Source of the DNA: Desertivirga xinjiangensis
Lineage (GTDB): Bacteria; Bacteroidota; Bacteroidia; Sphingobacteriales; Sphingobacteriaceae
Length of the DNA stretch: 64,000 nt
Assembly (NCBI RefSeq): GCF_024436435.1
Contig: NZ_JAFMZP010000004.1
Span: 186,001 to 250,000, forward strand
Direction: 5' to 3'
This document shows, piece after piece, positions 43,570-52,513 of this stretch. Position numbers and translations under genes: made by a program. The first letter of the stretch is position 1; each line of letters begins with the position of its first letter. The notes below the pieces were generated by a model. The model was not told the DNA's origin, did not search any database, and worked only from the letters and a program-made list of their open reading frames with translations.

Positions 43570-43965
43570 ATGAAAAAGAATAAAATAATCTTTTGGGTAG
43601 CTACTATTATTATTGTTCTCTGGGAAGGCGTGATGCCGCTTAGTACTGTATTGTTTGCGCCCGAATACGTTAATGCCGGTACCAAACCATTAGGATACCC
43701 TGATTACTTCGCATATACGCTGATCTTCTGCAAGATACTTGGAGTTATCGCGATCTCTTATCTCAAAGCGCCCGCAAAGCTAAAGGAGTGGGCATATGCC
43801 GGTCTGACATTTAACTTAATCTTTGCATTCATTAGCCACGCATATGTTGATAAGAATGTCGGATATATGCTATCGCCAATTGTGGTATTGGGTATTCTTA
43901 TGGTGTCCTATATTTATAATAATAAGATCCAGCAGCATGGCCAAAACAAACTATCAATCAATTGA
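43570..43965 (+). CDS. DoxX-like four-helix membrane protein
   Basis: This protein of about 131 residues has four membrane segments (IIFWVATIIIVLWEGVMP, YFAYTLIFCKILGVIAISY, WAYAGLTFNLIFAFISHAY, LSPIVVLGILMVSYIY). It has the DoxX_2-type pattern with KILGVIAI in helix 2. The function of small DoxX-like proteins is unclear; some are linked to redox or thiol stress. ATG at 43570 is preferred. It is co-oriented with the SRPBCC gene just upstream. Confidence 0.85.
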   Translation: MKKNKIIFWVATIIIVLWEGVMPLSTVLFAPEYVNAGTKPLGYPDYFAYTLIFCKILGVIAISYLKAPAKLKEWAYAGLTFNLIFAFISHAYVDKNVGYMLSPIVVLGILMVSYIYNNKIQQHGQNKLSIN

Positions 43966-44053
43966 TGAATATCATCAGGCAGAATGAGGAGAATGCAATG
44001 AGGAAAAAGAAATAGAACAGGCTTTTGAGTTACTAACATCTGCTGACAGGAAA

Positions 44054-44078
44054 AACCCTCCCAGTTCTGGGAGAGGTT
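44054..44078 (+). terminator. Hairpin after the DoxX-like gene
   Basis: AACC.CTCCCA pairs with TGGGAG.A.GGTT around a GTTC loop. There is no strong T-run. It lies 88 bases after the DoxX-like stop, before the sigma-factor gene. Confidence 0.5.
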
Positions 44079-44157
44079 AAGTATAAGTTAATAATTTGAT
44101 AACAAATATTCTATACTCAATTATTGATAGTTATACAACTTTGTGTCGCATAAGTAG

Positions 44158-44736
44158 ATGATAGATTACAGCCATTACACGGACACCAAATTGGCCGAAC
44201 TGTTAATAGAGGGCGACCACGACGCCTATGCTGTGATCTATAACAGATATAAGTTCTTGCTCTACGCACACGCTTATAAAAAACTTCAGGACCGGGAAGA
44301 AGCGCGCGACGCGGTACAGGAATTATTTGTTTCCCTTTGGAATAGAAGGGAAAGCTTAGATGCCCGGGCTAACCTGGCCGGTTATCTCTTTACTGCATTG
44401 CGCAATTCTATATTGAACCTGTTTGCCCGTAAAGAGGTACAAAAGCGTTATGTCGAATCAATTGCGGCGTACTATACCCAGGAATATGAAGCTTCCGATC
44501 ACCGGATACGCGGCCAGCAGCTTGCCGTGCAGATCGACCGAGAGATAGCAGCGCTTCCTCCAAAGATGCAGGAGGTGTTCATGCTGAGCCGTAAGTCGCA
44601 CATGAGCAGGAAAGAAATTTCGCTGCAACTGGGAATAGCGGAAGCTACGGTCGACCGTCAGATCGCTAACGCTTTGAAAATATTACGGGCTCGCTTGACC
44701 CTTGTTGCCTATTTCCTCGTTTTTTTCAATATATAG
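44158..44736 (+). CDS. ECF RNA polymerase sigma factor, FecI-like
   Basis: This 192-residue protein has sigma region 2 (VIYNRYKFLLYAHAYKKLQDREEARDAVQELFVSLW), a short linker and region 4 (ALPPKMQEVFMLSRKSHMSRKEISLQLGIAEATVDRQI). It lacks regions 1 and 3, as ECF factors do. It starts a module with an anti-sigma factor (82 bases on), a TonB receptor with an STN domain and a lipoprotein. Occupied receptor is expected to signal through FecR to release this factor and raise receptor expression. Confidence 0.95.
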   Translation: MIDYSHYTDTKLAELLIEGDHDAYAVIYNRYKFLLYAHAYKKLQDREEARDAVQELFVSLWNRRESLDARANLAGYLFTALRNSILNLFARKEVQKRYVESIAAYYTQEYEASDHRIRGQQLAVQIDREIAALPPKMQEVFMLSRKSHMSRKEISLQLGIAEATVDRQIANALKILRARLTLVAYFLVFFNI

Positions 44737-44817
44737 CGCATACCAAATTTTTTTTATTTTCATCTGCATAGTCGGGCCGACTTACCTGTATTGGTTATGT
44801 GTTTCATTTGAAATTAA

Positions 44818-45963
44818 ATGGCTGCTATGGAAAAACCCGACTTTGATGCACTGCTGGAAAAATACCTCAAAGGCGAATGTTCTACTGAAGAACGGGATCT
44901 TGTTGAGAGCTGGTATATGCGTTTTAACGATAGTTCCGCCTCTCTATCTCAGTCCGAGCTGGAGAAGGAGGTAGGAAAGATGACCGAAAGCCTAGCTCCG
45001 CTGGTCCCCATTTCCATTCAGCGCGTTTCTGTTTTGCGGCGTTTACGCCTGCCTCTAAGTATTGCGGCTTCTATTCTGGTGATATTTAGCATCAGTTATT
45101 TGCTTTTGTCTGAACGACAAAAGGAAGAGCTTGTTGGCCGCCCACAGGAGGGTCCGATCAGCCCGGGCAGGCAGGCAGCCAGTCTTACTCTGGCAAGTGG
45201 AAAAAAAATTTTCCTTTCAGAACAGCAGACCGGTGAAGTTGCTCAAGAAGCTGGCGTTAGCATTATAAAAACCAGTAATGGCGAACTGGCATATGAAATA
45301 AAGGGCACAAAAGGCGTGTTATCCGGGTTTAATACACTTTCAACAACAAATGGAGAAAGTTACCGGGTTAAACTGCCAGACGGCTCCATAGTTTGGCTCA
45401 ATGCGGCATCATCACTAAAGTATCCAGTATCATTTGAAAAATACGCTTCAAGGGTGGTCTCCCTTACGGGCGAAGCCTATTTCGAAATAGCTAAAGACTC
45501 CAGGCGTCCGTTCATCGTAAATTCCCGGGGACAACAGGTGGAAGTGTTGGGAACGCATTTTAATATCAATGCCTATGACGATGAACCTGTCATACGAACG
45601 ACATTGCTCGAGGGTAGCGTGCGTCTGAAAGCAACAGGAAGTTCAGCATCCAGGGTTTTGAAGCCAGGCCAGCAAGCTGAATTAATGGCTTCTAACGTTA
45701 AAATTTTACCAGCCGACACGCGCACAGTTACGGCCTGGAAAGACGGGTATTTCCGGTTCAGCAATGAAAACCTGCAAAGTGTTATGCGAAAGATTTCGCG
45801 CTGGTACAATGTTGATGTAGTTTTCGAAAAAGGTCTTCCGGAAGACACTTACAGCGGGGCAGTAACACGTCACAGCAATATCAGACAGGTTTTAGAAATC
45901 ATGGAGGGATCGAACAATATTCATTTCACTATAAAAGAAAGGAGGATCATCGTCAGCAAATAA
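44818..45963 (+). CDS. FecR-family anti-sigma factor
   Basis: This 381-residue inner-membrane protein has a cytoplasmic anti-sigma part (about 1-75, with LLEKYLKGECSTEERDLVESWY) and one membrane helix (LPLSIAASILVIFSISYLLL). The periplasmic FecR domain has YRVKLPDGSIVWLNAASSL and SLTGEAYFEIAKD. The C-terminal DUF4974-like domain (about 310-381, with FSNENLQSVMRKISRWYNVDVVFE) probably receives the signal from the receptor STN domain. ATG at 44827 is an alternative start. Confidence 0.95.
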   Translation: MAAMEKPDFDALLEKYLKGECSTEERDLVESWYMRFNDSSASLSQSELEKEVGKMTESLAPLVPISIQRVSVLRRLRLPLSIAASILVIFSISYLLLSERQKEELVGRPQEGPISPGRQAASLTLASGKKIFLSEQQTGEVAQEAGVSIIKTSNGELAYEIKGTKGVLSGFNTLSTTNGESYRVKLPDGSIVWLNAASSLKYPVSFEKYASRVVSLTGEAYFEIAKDSRRPFIVNSRGQQVEVLGTHFNINAYDDEPVIRTTLLEGSVRLKATGSSASRVLKPGQQAELMASNVKILPADTRTVTAWKDGYFRFSNENLQSVMRKISRWYNVDVVFEKGLPEDTYSGAVTRHSNIRQVLEIMEGSNNIHFTIKERRIIVSK

Positions 45964-45994
45964 ATAATTCAATAAATAATAATTGTATCCGATG

Positions 45995-46050
45995 GTCATC
46001 AAAAAAAAGCCACCTCAGTTAGCGCTGAGATGGGCTTAGCACATGATGAC
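45995..46050 (+). terminator. Nested hairpin between fecR and the TonB receptor
   Basis: GTCATCA (45995-46001) pairs with TGATGAC (46044-46050), enclosing CTCAG/CTGAG extended by GCC/GGC. It may end part of the sigma/anti-sigma transcript. The 80 bases that follow are C-rich and not assigned. Confidence 0.5.
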
Positions 46051-46135
46051 AAATAATTAAAACTATTTGATAACCCGAGGCTCCCCCTGCTGCTTTCAAA
46101 CCGAGCGGGTGCCCCGATACTAACATGTACCACAA

Positions 46136-49100
46136 ATGTACGGTTTTTACCAAAACAAATCCGTATGGCCCCGGCGTCATACAACTAAGATACTATTGAT
46201 GATAAAATTGACAACGGTAATGCTTCTTATTACCATGCTGCAAGTTAACGCGGTTACTTTAGCGCAAAAGGTCACTATCAATGTAACTAACGCACCTTTA
46301 GTTCAGGTGTTTGACAGTATCCGTGACCAAAGTGGCGTTGATTTCTTTTTTTCGGCTTCGCTCATCAGCAAAGCCAAACCAGTCAGCGTTCGTATTAACG
46401 AACAGGAACTGGGCATTGCTCTGGCGGAAATATTCTTAAATCAGCCGCTTACTTATGTAATAAAAAACAATGCTGTACAGGTTAGGATAAAGGAACAGAA
46501 CGCGGCTGATAATATAGGTCGCATATCCGGCAAAGTAATGGATGACCGCGGAGAACCACTTCCCGGTGCCACCATAAAAATTATACAAACCGGACAAACC
46601 ATCCAATCCAGCCCTGACGGTACTTATCGGTTCAGTGTTAATCCGGGTATTTATACGCTGGAAGTAACATACGTTTCCTTCCAAACAAGACGTATTACCG
46701 ATGTTACGGTCACCGCCAATGAGCTGACTACTCTTAATATCACTTTAAATGCAGTGATCAATTCCTTAAATCAGATAGTAGTTACCAGTGGCTACAAAAA
46801 AGGAAGCGTTGCCGGACATTATTCCCAGCAAAAAAATGCCGCGGCGGTTACCAATGGTATCTCATCTGAACAAATCTCCGCTACTCCTGACCGACATGTT
46901 GGCGAAACACTTTCCCGTATATCAGGTGTAAGCACTACCGATGGCAGCAAGGTGGTAGTACGCGGTATAGCAGAACGTTATAATGTTGCAACGCTAAACG
47001 GCAGCATCCTTCCAAGTACTGATGTTCAGGAGCGCAATTTTGAGTTTGACCTGATACCTTCCAATATGGTTGAGAATATAGTGGTATCAAAATCTGTTAC
47101 GGCTGACATGCCTTACGGTTTTGCCGGCGGTGCAGTACAGGTAAACACTAAGGCCATTCCGTCAGAAAACTTCATGTCGTTTAGTGCAGGGTTGGGATAT
47201 AACAGCCGCACAATGGGGAAGGACTTTTTGGGATACGGACGTGGAAAATACGATTATTTTGGGTTTGATGACGGCTCTCGAGACCATTTTCCGAAAGATA
47301 TTCTCAATATTGAAAGCGGTTTCAAACCGAATCAGCCAGATGACCAGAACGAAGTTTCTCTTGCCGAGGTTGCAGACCAAAATAAGCGAATAGGAGGTAC
47401 AGAACGCCTTGGTACTCGTTCCTATCAGGCCGCACCAGCACAAAACTATCAATTTAGCCTCGGAAGGGTTTATTCACTAAGCAAAAATAAAACCCGTAAT
47501 TTCGGCTTTGTTAGTTCTGTTAACTATCGAAACACGCAGCGTAACAATTATATAAGAAATATGCGCAGGGGGAGTTGGAGTTTACGGCCAACTAACGGAG
47601 ATGACCTTGACGATGTGAATACAGGTAATCTATATAATTTTAACACCAATCTTGGTGCGTTGCTCAATGCAGGCTTCAGCACTGATAAGCACCAAATACA
47701 AACCCAAAATATTTACAACAGGGTTTTTGATAACCAGTTTAGTCGTATTACTGGTTGGAGTTGGGAACAACCTAAAAGTCCGGATAACCCATTTCCGGAA
47801 GTGGAAGAAGATGAGCGTCCAAAATTCACCGACTTGTTACAAAACAGAATAAGCGGCAAGCATGTTTTTGGGCGGTTTACGATAGATTGGAACGCCTCGC
47901 GTACACACCTGAAGCAGGTGGAACAGGATGCGATATCTGGTGGCCTGGGTAACACGGTCTATGCTAATTATGCTCCATTGTATCACTATTACCCTGGTCA
48001 GGCGAGTGATCCGGGTTGGGGGAATTTAAATAGAGGCCAGTTTTCTTACCGTGAAGCTGACAAAGAAGCAATGTTTAATGCAGCCTATAACTTTCGTTTA
48101 GGCAGTACCAACCACATTTTTAAAACCGGTTATAATTATTTACACCGCCATTTATTTTATGACTGGTTAGTACTTCCTATTGTTGTAGGAGATGTTTTCC
48201 GGTCCAGTTACGCAGAAATTCCGGTACAGGAATGGGGAGATCATATGGATATGAAAAATCCCATGACAAGTTTCTACTACAAGACCTCAAAATACCTGGA
48301 TGCAGGTTTCGAAGGGAAAGGCATAACTCACGGCTCGTATGTCATGACTGATAGCAAAATAGGCGCAATGCTAAGAGTAATATGGGGAGTCCGTGCAGAA
48401 CACTTCGAGTTGGATACGATTAAAAACCCGACTAGTCTGATGACCGATGACAATGTTAAGTTGTTGTTGGAAGAAGAAAAGGCCTGGCGCTTCCTGCCCT
48501 CTGCCAGCGCAACCTTTAGTCCGATAGCTGACCTCAACCTGCGGGTTGCCTATGCCAAGTCAGCGGTACGGCCAGGGTTGATGGAGAACTCTCGTTTCTC
48601 GCGTTACAATCCTAACTATGGAACGCGGGTAAGAAGCCAGGGCGTCACCACAAGTATTATCGATAATTATGACCTTAAAGCCGAATGGTTTCCAAAAGCA
48701 GGAGAAGTGATATCCGCAGGATATTTTTATAAAAAATTTGACAAGCCTGCCGAGTTTTATCGTATCAATGATGAAAGTGGTGGCAGTGCGTATGTGACTA
48801 TAGGAAACTCCGACTGGGCCAAAGTAAAAGGCTGGGAGTTCGAGATCAGAAAGAGCCTTGATTTCATTTTGCCTGGCGCCTTGTTTATGAACAACATCTT
48901 TTTAACAGGCAACCTCACCCTCCAAAAGTCTGAAGTTCGCTCCAGGGAAATCCGGTATGCTAAAGGTTCGGATGGAAACGATTCTACTTATTTCAATTAC
49001 CTGAAGCACCCTCGTCAGCTATATGGTCAGGTACCCTTGCTATATAATTTAGGGGCACAATATACCGGAAAGAGATTTGGTATCAACCTTGTTTACAATT

Positions 49101-49477
49101 ATATGGGTTACAAGACTTTTGTGACATCCAGCGAACCTATGCTGGCGGAGTATGAGCGGCCAAGGGCGCAATTGGATATGCAGCTGAGCTATCGTTTTTT
49201 TGGCAATAAGATGCAGGCCAGGCTGAACGTTCGGAACCTTACCGACGCGCCGTACCGGTTTTTCGTAAATGATGCCAGTACCTATGAACAAAAGCCCGGC
49301 ACAGAGGATTTATTAAATGCCGAATGGGGCGATCGCTATGAATACAAATCGGGTTTTTCTGAAAAATTCGAGAAGGGCTATACAGATAAGGAAACCGGAC
49401 AGTTGATTGGAGACCGCGAAACCTTTACAAATTATGTAGGACGCACAACCAGCTTGTCATTAACCTATAACTTTTAA
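46136..49477 (+). CDS. TonB-dependent receptor with STN signalling domain, FecA-like
   Basis: This 1113-residue outer-membrane receptor has a long N-terminal leader (hydrophobic part IKLTTVMLLITMLQ) of the kind usual for STN receptors, which supports the ATG at 46136. An STN domain (about 48-120, VTINVTNAPLVQVFDSIRDQSG) talks to FecR. A carboxypeptidase-regulatory domain (about 128-215) and a plug with TPDRHVGETLSRISGV and VVVRGIAERYN follow. That plug wording is typical of large receptors of the Xanthomonas/Caulobacter type rather than SusC. The barrel ends TTSLSLTYNF. The substrate is unknown; no siderophore or SusD gene is adjacent. Confidence 0.92.
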   Translation: MYGFYQNKSVWPRRHTTKILLMIKLTTVMLLITMLQVNAVTLAQKVTINVTNAPLVQVFDSIRDQSGVDFFFSASLISKAKPVSVRINEQELGIALAEIFLNQPLTYVIKNNAVQVRIKEQNAADNIGRISGKVMDDRGEPLPGATIKIIQTGQTIQSSPDGTYRFSVNPGIYTLEVTYVSFQTRRITDVTVTANELTTLNITLNAVINSLNQIVVTSGYKKGSVAGHYSQQKNAAAVTNGISSEQISATPDRHVGETLSRISGVSTTDGSKVVVRGIAERYNVATLNGSILPSTDVQERNFEFDLIPSNMVENIVVSKSVTADMPYGFAGGAVQVNTKAIPSENFMSFSAGLGYNSRTMGKDFLGYGRGKYDYFGFDDGSRDHFPKDILNIESGFKPNQPDDQNEVSLAEVADQNKRIGGTERLGTRSYQAAPAQNYQFSLGRVYSLSKNKTRNFGFVSSVNYRNTQRNNYIRNMRRGSWSLRPTNGDDLDDVNTGNLYNFNTNLGALLNAGFSTDKHQIQTQNIYNRVFDNQFSRITGWSWEQPKSPDNPFPEVEEDERPKFTDLLQNRISGKHVFGRFTIDWNASRTHLKQVEQDAISGGLGNTVYANYAPLYHYYPGQASDPGWGNLNRGQFSYREADKEAMFNAAYNFRLGSTNHIFKTGYNYLHRHLFYDWLVLPIVVGDVFRSSYAEIPVQEWGDHMDMKNPMTSFYYKTSKYLDAGFEGKGITHGSYVMTDSKIGAMLRVIWGVRAEHFELDTIKNPTSLMTDDNVKLLLEEEKAWRFLPSASATFSPIADLNLRVAYAKSAVRPGLMENSRFSRYNPNYGTRVRSQGVTTSIIDNYDLKAEWFPKAGEVISAGYFYKKFDKPAEFYRINDESGGSAYVTIGNSDWAKVKGWEFEIRKSLDFILPGALFMNNIFLTGNLTLQKSEVRSREIRYAKGSDGNDSTYFNYLKHPRQLYGQVPLLYNLGAQYTGKRFGINLVYNYMGYKTFVTSSEPMLAEYERPRAQLDMQLSYRFFGNKMQARLNVRNLTDAPYRFFVNDASTYEQKPGTEDLLNAEWGDRYEYKSGFSEKFEKGYTDKETGQLIGDRETFTNYVGRTTSLSLTYNF

Positions 49478-49486
49478 TTTTTAAAA

Positions 49487-50242
49487 ATGAAAACGCAGTT
49501 TTTTGTTCTTGGAATAATAATTAGCATATGCATTGCCGCATGCAAGGAGTCCGGTGACTTAGTTGTGAAACCGGTTAGGGCGACAAAAACAATTGAATTC
49601 AGGGGCTTTGCCCTTGGAGATACTATTGAGCAGTATTTCGATGGCAAAAAGGTGAGAGAGTTTCATGGACGTGTTACTTATAGCGGGCGAATGATTTTTG
49701 ATAAAGAAGGCCCAGTAATTATGGACTTGAAGAAGAAAGGGGACAGCAAGGTGCTTTATTCGAAGGTGTTTGAACAGGATACGACAAAAACAATACCACC
49801 GTTTACCATTTGGTATGATGGGGTAAAGGTTAGTGAGACGTACAATTATCCTGAACCACGGCCGGGGATAGAGCAAATTGCCTTTTATTTCGATTTTCCA
49901 GCAAACATGCCGGTAGATATTGTATATGGAGATGCTTCAGGCGATGTTAACGGCATGCAATATTTAGCCAGAAATGTGCAGCCAAAACAATGGGTTGATT
50001 TTATGGAAATTGAGCCATTGGATGGTACGGAGCTTTATGTGTTCTTGTTAAAGGCGGGGACTAAGGAGTTTCTGATTCAGAATCGATTTGAGCTTAGTTA
50101 TATCCAGGCTCAATTGCCTACAACAGGAGGATGGTACCAGGGCGGCGATGTCCAGAGTCTATTTGCCCGGTACGTACCAGCTTCTGATCAGCAAGAGGAG
50201 CAGATTGCCGTAGAAAATTTAATTGATACTTTTAGGAGGTAG
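49487..50242 (+). CDS. Lipoprotein of unknown function paired with the TonB receptor
   Basis: This 251-residue protein has a lipobox CIAAC (Cys19). The rest is beta-rich and soluble, with IEFRGFALGDTIEQYFDGKK and a WYDGVKVSETYNYPEPRPG segment. The family is not recognised. It begins 9 bases after the receptor stop, so it is co-expressed and may be a surface partner that captures the substrate, as SusD does for SusC. That role is inference from position only. Confidence 0.8.
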   Translation: MKTQFFVLGIIISICIAACKESGDLVVKPVRATKTIEFRGFALGDTIEQYFDGKKVREFHGRVTYSGRMIFDKEGPVIMDLKKKGDSKVLYSKVFEQDTTKTIPPFTIWYDGVKVSETYNYPEPRPGIEQIAFYFDFPANMPVDIVYGDASGDVNGMQYLARNVQPKQWVDFMEIEPLDGTELYVFLLKAGTKEFLIQNRFELSYIQAQLPTTGGWYQGGDVQSLFARYVPASDQQEEQIAVENLIDTFRR

Positions 50243-50287
50243 GGGCCATCAGGCAAAACCTTTCTCTCGATTTAAATTATTATTATC

Positions 50288-50656
50288 ATGAATGGCATCA
50301 ACAAAGCAAGACACGTGAATCTGGTAAACGCATTGCATCAATTGGAGAGCATAGCGGCATTATTAGAAAGTAACTCGGTTGTCTCCTGTGTTAAAGATGA
50401 AAGTCAAAGTCTAATGTTCATGCCTACATCCCTTGAACTAAGAGAAAAACGCCTGGAATTAGAACACAGTTTGGAGGTTTACTTTAATATGCTTGACGAT
50501 CTGGCTAATCACATTTCCGTCTATGAGGATTTGTTTTCTAATCTGAAAGTAAGTTGTGTGAGTGCACATTTGAAAGCGCTAAAAAAGAATATCCAGCCGC
50601 AAGACGCTATAGTCTCGAAGCTTAAGACAAGTATTTCACTTGCTTATTGCACTTAA
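50288..50656 (+). CDS. Hypothetical 122-residue helical protein
   Basis: This soluble protein is mostly helical, with amphipathic stretches ARHVNLVNALHQLESIAALL and LELREKRLELEHSLEVYF. It has no signal peptide or membrane helix and is not recognised. It follows the lipoprotein by 45 bases and is closed by a strong terminator, so it is probably the last gene of the sigma/receptor module. Its start follows a short AT-rich leader without a clear ribosome site. Confidence 0.6.
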   Translation: MNGINKARHVNLVNALHQLESIAALLESNSVVSCVKDESQSLMFMPTSLELREKRLELEHSLEVYFNMLDDLANHISVYEDLFSNLKVSCVSAHLKALKKNIQPQDAIVSKLKTSISLAYCT

Positions 50657-50671
50657 TCGAATCAGTGATGT

Positions 50672-50706
50672 AGGGGCAGGTCGCGAAGTGGCCTGCCCTT
50701 TTGTTT
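50672..50706 (+). terminator. Intrinsic terminator closing the sigma/receptor module
   Basis: AGGGGCAGG (50672-50680) pairs with CCTGCCCTT (50692-50700) and is followed by TTGTTTT. This is a clear rho-independent terminator. The remaining bases up to 51036 hold no visible gene. Confidence 0.88.
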
Positions 50707-51051
50707 TATAATGCCTTTGCATTTGCGGGTGGATTTTAGATTTTAGGACTAACCTTGAATCTTTTTAACCAACTTTAATATAATCTGACCGTACGTAACA
50801 GTCTGGGGCTTCCTGCCACTCTCAAAAGTTTTCTCAAGCTCGAACTTTATATAACTCATCTAAGTTCGACTTCTCTGCAATCGTTGCGGCAAATGGAATG
50901 ACCAAAGGAATTTAGCAGGTCAGCATCAGCCCAATTGCCTCAATGCACCATTGAATCGATTAAGGAAGTAGAAAAATCCTAACGTTTCAAATTAGAATGT
51001 TTGGATTTTATTCAGACAGTTTCCGGGAGTTACAAGTATATTTGAATTCTT

Positions 51052-51885
51052 ATGGCGAAGGAATTCTTTCTTTACTGTGATGAATCGATAGAAAAAGGAA
51101 AGTATTATTCAGATTTCTACGGTGGTGCTTTAGTGGAATCACAGAATTATGAACGTATTGTTAGTACTTTAGAAGCAAAAAAGGTTGAGCTTAATTTGTA
51201 TAACGAAATAAAATGGAATAAAGTTAGCGGCGGTTATCTAGAAAAATACATCAATTTCATCGATGCTTACTTCGAGTTGATCAGATCCGGAGATATCAAG
51301 CTACGGCTAATGTTTCGCCAAAATGCCTATGAAGCTATAAACTTAACGGAAAGACAAAAAGATAATGGTTTCTTCCTTCTGTACTATCAATTTATAAAAC
51401 ATGCTTTTGGATTCATGTCTCTGCCAGAAGATGACTCGAAGGAGAGGAAATATCTTAGACTTTATTTTGATGAACTGCCGGATAATAAACTAAGATGTGA
51501 AGCATTCAAAAGTGAAATATTTGGTATTCAATCACTCCCCGGTTTTGTAAAATCCAACATCCTGATAAGAAGAGAGGATATAGTTGACGTTGATTCCAAA
51601 AAGCATGTTATTCTTCAAGGGATGGACATAATATTGGGGTCTATGGGATTTAGATTAAATAATCTTCATAAAGCAAAACCGGAAGGATCCCGGATAAGAG
51701 GAAAGAAAACAATAGCAAAGGAAACCCTTTACAAAAATATTTTAAAACAGATTCGCACGATTAGACCTGGATTTAACATTGGAGTTAGTACGGGCGGAAC
51801 ACCTGAAGACAGATGGCTTCATCAATACAGACACTGGAACTTCGTTCCTAAAAATCACAAAATAGATACAACCCGGTTCAAATAA
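51052..51885 (+). CDS. DUF3800-family protein, possible nuclease-like
   Basis: This 277-residue protein opens with the DUF3800 signature FLYCDES (Asp10, Glu11), followed by NEIKWNKV and a later Asp in GMDIILGSM. Together these acidic residues resemble an RNase-H-like metal site. DUF3800 genes are common in mobile and defence-rich regions, but no activity is established. It stands alone in an AT-rich patch next to tRNA-Met, dispersed repeats and decayed fragments. TATATTTG at 51037-51044 ends 7 bases before the ATG, so its mRNA may be almost leaderless. Confidence 0.82.
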   Translation: MAKEFFLYCDESIEKGKYYSDFYGGALVESQNYERIVSTLEAKKVELNLYNEIKWNKVSGGYLEKYINFIDAYFELIRSGDIKLRLMFRQNAYEAINLTERQKDNGFFLLYYQFIKHAFGFMSLPEDDSKERKYLRLYFDELPDNKLRCEAFKSEIFGIQSLPGFVKSNILIRREDIVDVDSKKHVILQGMDIILGSMGFRLNNLHKAKPEGSRIRGKKTIAKETLYKNILKQIRTIRPGFNIGVSTGGTPEDRWLHQYRHWNFVPKNHKIDTTRFK

Positions 51886-51887
51886 AA

Positions 51888-51950
51888 AGAAAAACCCCGT
51901 CTAAGCTACAAAGCTCCCACGTGGAACGTAGGCCTTCACCTTGACAGGGT
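51888..51950 (-). ncRNA. Candidate structured small RNA of about 62 bases with own promoter and terminator
   Basis: On the reverse strand a consensus promoter (51955-51987) is followed by a segment whose ends pair as ACCCTGTC with GACGGGGT (51943-51950 with 51894-51901) and which then runs into U residues. Nested pairings fill the inside: CTAC/GTAG, and a TTCC-ACGT-GGGA hairpin. There is no reading frame. It lies directly after the DUF3800 gene in antisense orientation. It could be a regulatory RNA or part of a mobile element; no known RNA family was recognised. Confidence 0.45.
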
Positions 51951-51954
51951 ATCG

Positions 51955-51987
51955 CAAATATACAAATGAAGTTGTATATATACAAAA
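51955..51987 (-). promoter_or_regulatory. Consensus promoter of the candidate small RNA
   Basis: Read on the reverse strand: TTTTG (51983-51987), exactly 20 bases, then TATATTTG (51955-51962). This matches the Bacteroidota consensus and faces away from the tRNA, toward the candidate RNA. Confidence 0.6.
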
Positions 51988-52115
51988 TATATACAAATAT
52001 TGAACGAACTAGTTTCAATTAAAGAGATTGAAACCGAAAATACAACATGGTAATTGACAGCATAAACATGCTGGTAACGAGGGGTCAAGCGGAAAAGTTG
52101 TGGGCATCATTTCTT

Positions 52116-52205
52116 CGTCATCCTGAACATGTTTCAGGACCTCTTGACTTAAACAGGGCATCATGCACATAGTTCAAGAGATACCGAAATAAATTCGGCA
52201 TGACG
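52116..52205. repeat. Dispersed palindromic element A, copy 1
   Basis: This 90-base element is bounded by CGTCAT/ATGACG inverted ends. Inside are a TCCTGAA/TTCAGGA hairpin, a CTCTTGA/TTCAAGAG pairing and a CCGAA/TTCGG hairpin, making a cloverleaf-like fold. The second copy at 56277-56361 lies in reverse orientation. It is non-coding and without transposase, so it is a REP-like or non-autonomous element. Confidence 0.85.
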
Positions 52206-52289
52206 ATAGGCGTTAACATGCTTAGCCTCCCCAACTCTTACGCTTGAAGCGTAAAGAGCAGGCAGCGCTTGTGGTGTTTGCTTATATTG

Positions 52290-52509
52290 AGACTCATGAA
52301 GATTTTTGCTTAGTCCACAGATTTTGGCACTGATCCGGTTTTTTCCATAGTATTCCCGGAAGCGTTCATCGTCCAGATAAAACTCTATATATACTTTCCG
52401 ATGTTAGCTTGAAAGAGTTGACGATTTTGGTTTTGAGTGCATCCTTTGGCGACGATTTGGCGATAAGTGCTTTGTCGTCGCTGAAGGTTGCGCGTAACTC
52501 GCTGAGAGT
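52290..52509 (-). pseudogene. Decayed coding fragments next to the tRNA-Met 3' end
   Basis: Two protein-like stretches lie in different reverse frames without start codons. The first (about 52509-52372) encodes an HTH-like peptide including SSPKDALKTKIVNSFKL and IYRVLSGR, then a stop. The second (about 52405-52290) includes VYIEFYLDDERFREYYGKN, which vaguely recalls the N-terminal arm domain of tyrosine integrases. Both read away from the tRNA. They look like relics of an element once inserted at the tRNA; assignments are tentative. Confidence 0.3.
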
Positions 52510-52513
52510 TAAG

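Noticed and set aside
46060-46130. C-rich segment before the STN receptor considered as a riboswitch
   Set aside because: I could not find a consistent pairing set or a known aptamer motif.
52012-52034. GTTTCAAT...ATTGAAAC hairpin resembling a CRISPR repeat end
   Set aside because: It occurs once only, with no spaced copies and no cas genes, so it is not a CRISPR array. A tracrRNA reading of the neighbouring small RNA was dropped for the same reason.
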